The translations under genes were made by a program, and so were the position numbers. Shown here piece after piece: positions 29,188-30,959 of a stretch of DNA of 30,959 nucleotides; the first letter of the stretch is position 1, and each line of letters opens with the position of its first letter. Source of the DNA: Allomeiothermus sp035760705 (GTDB lineage Bacteria > Deinococcota > Deinococci > Deinococcales > Thermaceae); the NCBI GenBank assembly GCA_035760705.1, contig DASTSL010000061.1, forward strand, positions 1 through 30,959, written 5' to 3'. The notes under the pieces are model-generated. The model ran no database searches. It was not told where the DNA came from and worked only from the letters and a program-made list of their open reading frames with translations.

Positions 29188-29979
29188 GTGGGTTTACCGG
29201 GGACAACCCTGCTCGGACGCTACCGGGTGATCCGGCCTATCGCCCGTGGGGCGGTAGCTACGGTCTACCTGGCTTTTGACGAGCACGGCAAGCCCTACGC
29301 GCTCAAGCTCTTCCCCAAAGGGCGCGAGTCCCGCGCCGACCGGGAGTGGAAGGTGGGGAGCGCGCTCGAGCACCCCCGCATCAACCCGGTGCTGCGGCGC
29401 TTCGACCTGAACAAAGAGGAGACCGGCGACGCCGAGGGCCCCGCGGTCCTGCTGGCCTTCGCCCCCGGCGAGCGCTTCTCCGAGTGGCGCGGCCACCACC
29501 CCGAGCGCACCCTTTCGGTCTTCGAGGCCCTGCTCGAGGCGCTGGCCCACATGCACGAGCGGGGTTTCGTCCACCGCGACGTGAAGCCGGAGAACCTGGT
29601 GGTGGACGGCACCGGGCAGGCCCGGCTGGTGGACTTCGACCTTTCCGGCCCCATCGGCGAGCGCTTCCCCAAGCCGGTTCGCCTGGGCACCTTGGGATAT
29701 ATCGCCCCCGAGCAGGTGCGCGGCCAACCCCCCGGTCCCCCGGCAGACCTCTACTCGGCGGGCGTGCTCTTGTACTGGGCGCTCTCGGGTGAACTCCCCT
29801 TCACCGGAACCCCCGAGGAGGTCCTCGAGGCCCACCTGCACGAGACCACCCCCTTCCTGGAGAGCGCCGACCCCTGGATGCGGCGCTTCATGGAGCGGCT
29901 GCTGGCCAAAGACCCGGCAAAGCGCTTCCAGATGGGAAGAGAAGCGCTCGAGGCCTTTAGGGCGCTGCAAAAGATGTAG
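29188..29979 (+). CDS. Small soluble Ser/Thr protein kinase
   Basis: Hanks-type kinase domain alone, 263 residues, with no membrane segment or sensor domain. Visible elements: a Gly-loop reduced to ARGAVATVY (residues 19-27), catalytic Lys40 (YALKLF), catalytic loop HRDVKPENL (Asp131), metal-binding DFD at 149-151 in place of DFG, and activation segment with GTLGYIAPEQV. The catalytic Lys, both Asp residues and Asn are kept, so it may be active despite the DFD. GTG 29188 is preferred to the upstream frame start (29113), which adds a short Cys-containing stretch without homology. It diverges from the patatin gene and converges on the NYN gene. Confidence 0.88.
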   Translation: MGLPGTTLLGRYRVIRPIARGAVATVYLAFDEHGKPYALKLFPKGRESRADREWKVGSALEHPRINPVLRRFDLNKEETGDAEGPAVLLAFAPGERFSEWRGHHPERTLSVFEALLEALAHMHERGFVHRDVKPENLVVDGTGQARLVDFDLSGPIGERFPKPVRLGTLGYIAPEQVRGQPPGPPADLYSAGVLLYWALSGELPFTGTPEEVLEAHLHETTPFLESADPWMRRFMERLLAKDPAKRFQMGREALEAFRALQKM

Positions 29980-29996
29980 GGCTCGCCCAGCCGCGG

Positions 29997-30584
29997 TTAT
30001 TTCTCCGCGACGCTGGGTATGACCCGTTCCCGCTCGCGGCCCGGCATGAAGGGGTCGGGGATCTCCGGCAGGTGGACGAAGCGGTCCACCGCGTCGATCA
30101 GCTTCTGCGAAGTCGTCTCCTTGAAGGCCACGACCTCCACCCGGATGCCCCGCTCCATCAGCACCTCGATGATGTCCACGAAGTCCCCGTCGCCCGACCC
30201 CAGCACCACCACGTCCAGGGTGTGCATCAGCCGCACCATGTCGGCGGCGATCCCCATGTCCCAGTTGCCCTCGTAGATGGGCTTGCCCTCGTCGGTGGTC
30301 TCCTTGAGGGTGAGGTTCATCCGGCGCACCCGGTAGCCGATGGTGGAGAGCTTGTAGATGAACGGCCAAGCCGAGGTATCCCCCTCCCGCTCGACCACGT
30401 AAGCAGTGGCCCGCACCAGTTGCCGCCCGCCTACTGCGTGCTTCAGGAGGCTCTCGAAGTTGACGTTCTTCTCGTAGTAGTCGCGGGCGGAGTGGTAGAG
30501 GTTCTGGGTATCCACGAAGAGGCCTACCCGCTGCATGGGGCTATAGCCGGGCAAAAGCCGGGGGTCAACCAAATTTTCTGCCAT
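29997..30584 (-). CDS. NYN-domain (LabA/DUF88-like) protein, putative RNase
   Basis: 195 residues with the NYN domain, a PIN-like nuclease fold. Acidic residues expected to bind metal are present: Asp25 (GLFVDTQNLY), Asp109 and Asp115 (WDMGIAADMVRLM), and Asp132/Asp134 (LGSGDGDFVDIIEVLMERGI). Related proteins are LabA of cyanobacteria and many uncharacterised bacterial proteins; an RNA-processing role is likely but unproven. GAGGAG lies about 7 nt before the start ATG 30584. A good promoter lies upstream at 30621-30649. It converges on the kinase gene with only 17 bp between the stops, so transcripts would overlap. Confidence 0.88.
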   Translation of the reverse strand: MAENLVDPRLLPGYSPMQRVGLFVDTQNLYHSARDYYEKNVNFESLLKHAVGGRQLVRATAYVVEREGDTSAWPFIYKLSTIGYRVRRMNLTLKETTDEGKPIYEGNWDMGIAADMVRLMHTLDVVVLGSGDGDFVDIIEVLMERGIRVEVVAFKETTSQKLIDAVDRFVHLPEIPDPFMPGRERERVIPSVAEK

Positions 30585-30861
30585 GTTTTAGCTCCTCAAA
30601 AAGAACTCTCAAACGGACCCATTATCCCCGAAATCCGACCTGCCGTCACGCAGGGTGGGAAGTCCTGCCATACTCCTGGCATACTGAACGAAGTTAGGCG
30701 CGGAGCGCTCAGGATCTCTCCTGCGGGTGGACATCACTAAATTGTTCGGGTAGAAAGACCGGTCTTGGTGCCCCAGCAGCGGACCAGGGATACCCGAGAG
30801 AGAACCTTCACTGCCTTTCCGATGACAACGGATAGGTATATCGAGCATCTCCACCATAAAA
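30585..30861. other. Intergenic gap before the permease gene
   Basis: About 277 bp: the NYN promoter is at 30621-30649; the rest (30650-30861) is low in codon character on both strands. No terminator for the permease gene, RNA gene or repeat was identified. Confidence 0.35.
30621..30649 (-). promoter_or_regulatory. Promoter for the NYN gene
   Basis: On the minus strand, -35 GTGACG (30649-30644) and -10 GATAAT (30626-30621) are separated by exactly 17 bp. Four of six and five of six bases match consensus. Transcription from about 30614 would give a leader of 30 nt that includes the Shine-Dalgarno. Confidence 0.55.
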
Positions 30862-30959
30862 CTACCTACTCCGCGGATCGAGCACCTCGGCCAGGGCATC
30901 CCCGAAGAGGTTAATCCCCAGCACCAGCAGACTGATGGCGATTCCGGGGAAGGTCGCCA
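30862..30959 (-). CDS. ABC transporter permease, 3' end only (DppC/OppC type)
   Basis: The stop codon is at 30864-30862 on the minus strand; the gene runs off the right edge. The visible C-terminal residues read FPGIAISLLVLGINLFGDAL then AEVLDPRSR. This is the signature end of the inner-membrane permease of dipeptide/oligopeptide ABC importers (DppC/OppC), where 'NLLGDALRDALDPRLR' is typical. About 32 codons are present. Substrate cannot be told. Confidence 0.85.
   Translation of the reverse strand, partial: ATFPGIAISLLVLGINLFGDALAEVLDPRSR

Noticed and set aside
30609..30899. 96-codon minus-strand frame at the right edge
   Set aside because: Overlaps the permease 3' end in another frame and the NYN promoter.
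1..30959. CRISPR arrays, tRNA or rRNA genes
   Set aside because: No regularly spaced repeats of the right size and no cloverleaf or rRNA sequence were recognised by eye; a tRNAscan or Infernal run would settle this.

Overview
This window looks chromosomal and comes from a thermophilic member of the Thermaceae, most likely Meiothermus or a close relative. The evidence is a high-GC genome with very frequent CTCGAG hexamers, a Thermus-type RuvC, a dcw cluster without murE or ddl, and a HerA/NurA pair. The genus is inferred from protein flavour and base composition; I could not run a search.

Region 1 (1-2650) is an AT-richer accessory segment. It holds a LexA/CI-type S24 repressor (119-805) behind an 18-bp palindrome, a convergent small HTH protein (777-1049, minus), an 86-aa unknown (1166-1426), a palindrome-rich gap with two mutually exclusive hairpins (1608-1683), and a secreted DUF4352-like gene broken by an in-frame amber codon (1737-2210). 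It ends in a clear terminator. The 440 bp before mraZ hold direct repeats and a helically phased GTGG array that looks like an expanded MraZ operator.

Region 2 (2652-17365) is the division and cell wall cluster, all on the plus strand and mostly joined by 4-bp stop/start overlaps: mraZ, rsmH, ftsL-like, ftsI, murF, an unknown lipoprotein, mraY, murD, ftsW, murG, murC, murB, ftsQ, ftsA, ftsZ. Together these make and polymerise lipid II and build the Z ring. The lipoprotein between murF and mraY is a non-standard member. ruvC follows behind a hairpin.

Region 3 (18155-20868) is a plus-strand set of envelope genes: a predicted outer-membrane beta-barrel protein and two small lipoproteins, closed by a strong terminator.

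Region 4 (21163-29000) is on the minus strand: herA and nurA (DNA-end processing), then hslV-hslU-TPR (an ATP-dependent protease with a secreted TPR protein as a likely operon), lepB (signal peptidase I) and a patatin-like esterase. Region 5 has a divergent small Ser/Thr kinase (29188-29979), a convergent NYN-domain protein (29997-30584, minus) with a readable promoter, and the 3' end of an oligopeptide-type ABC permease (minus) at the right edge. Several genes have a -10 hexamer 6 to 9 nt before the start codon, which suggests leaderless mRNAs, known to be common in Deinococcus-Thermus.

No rRNA, tRNA, CRISPR array or insertion sequence was recognised.
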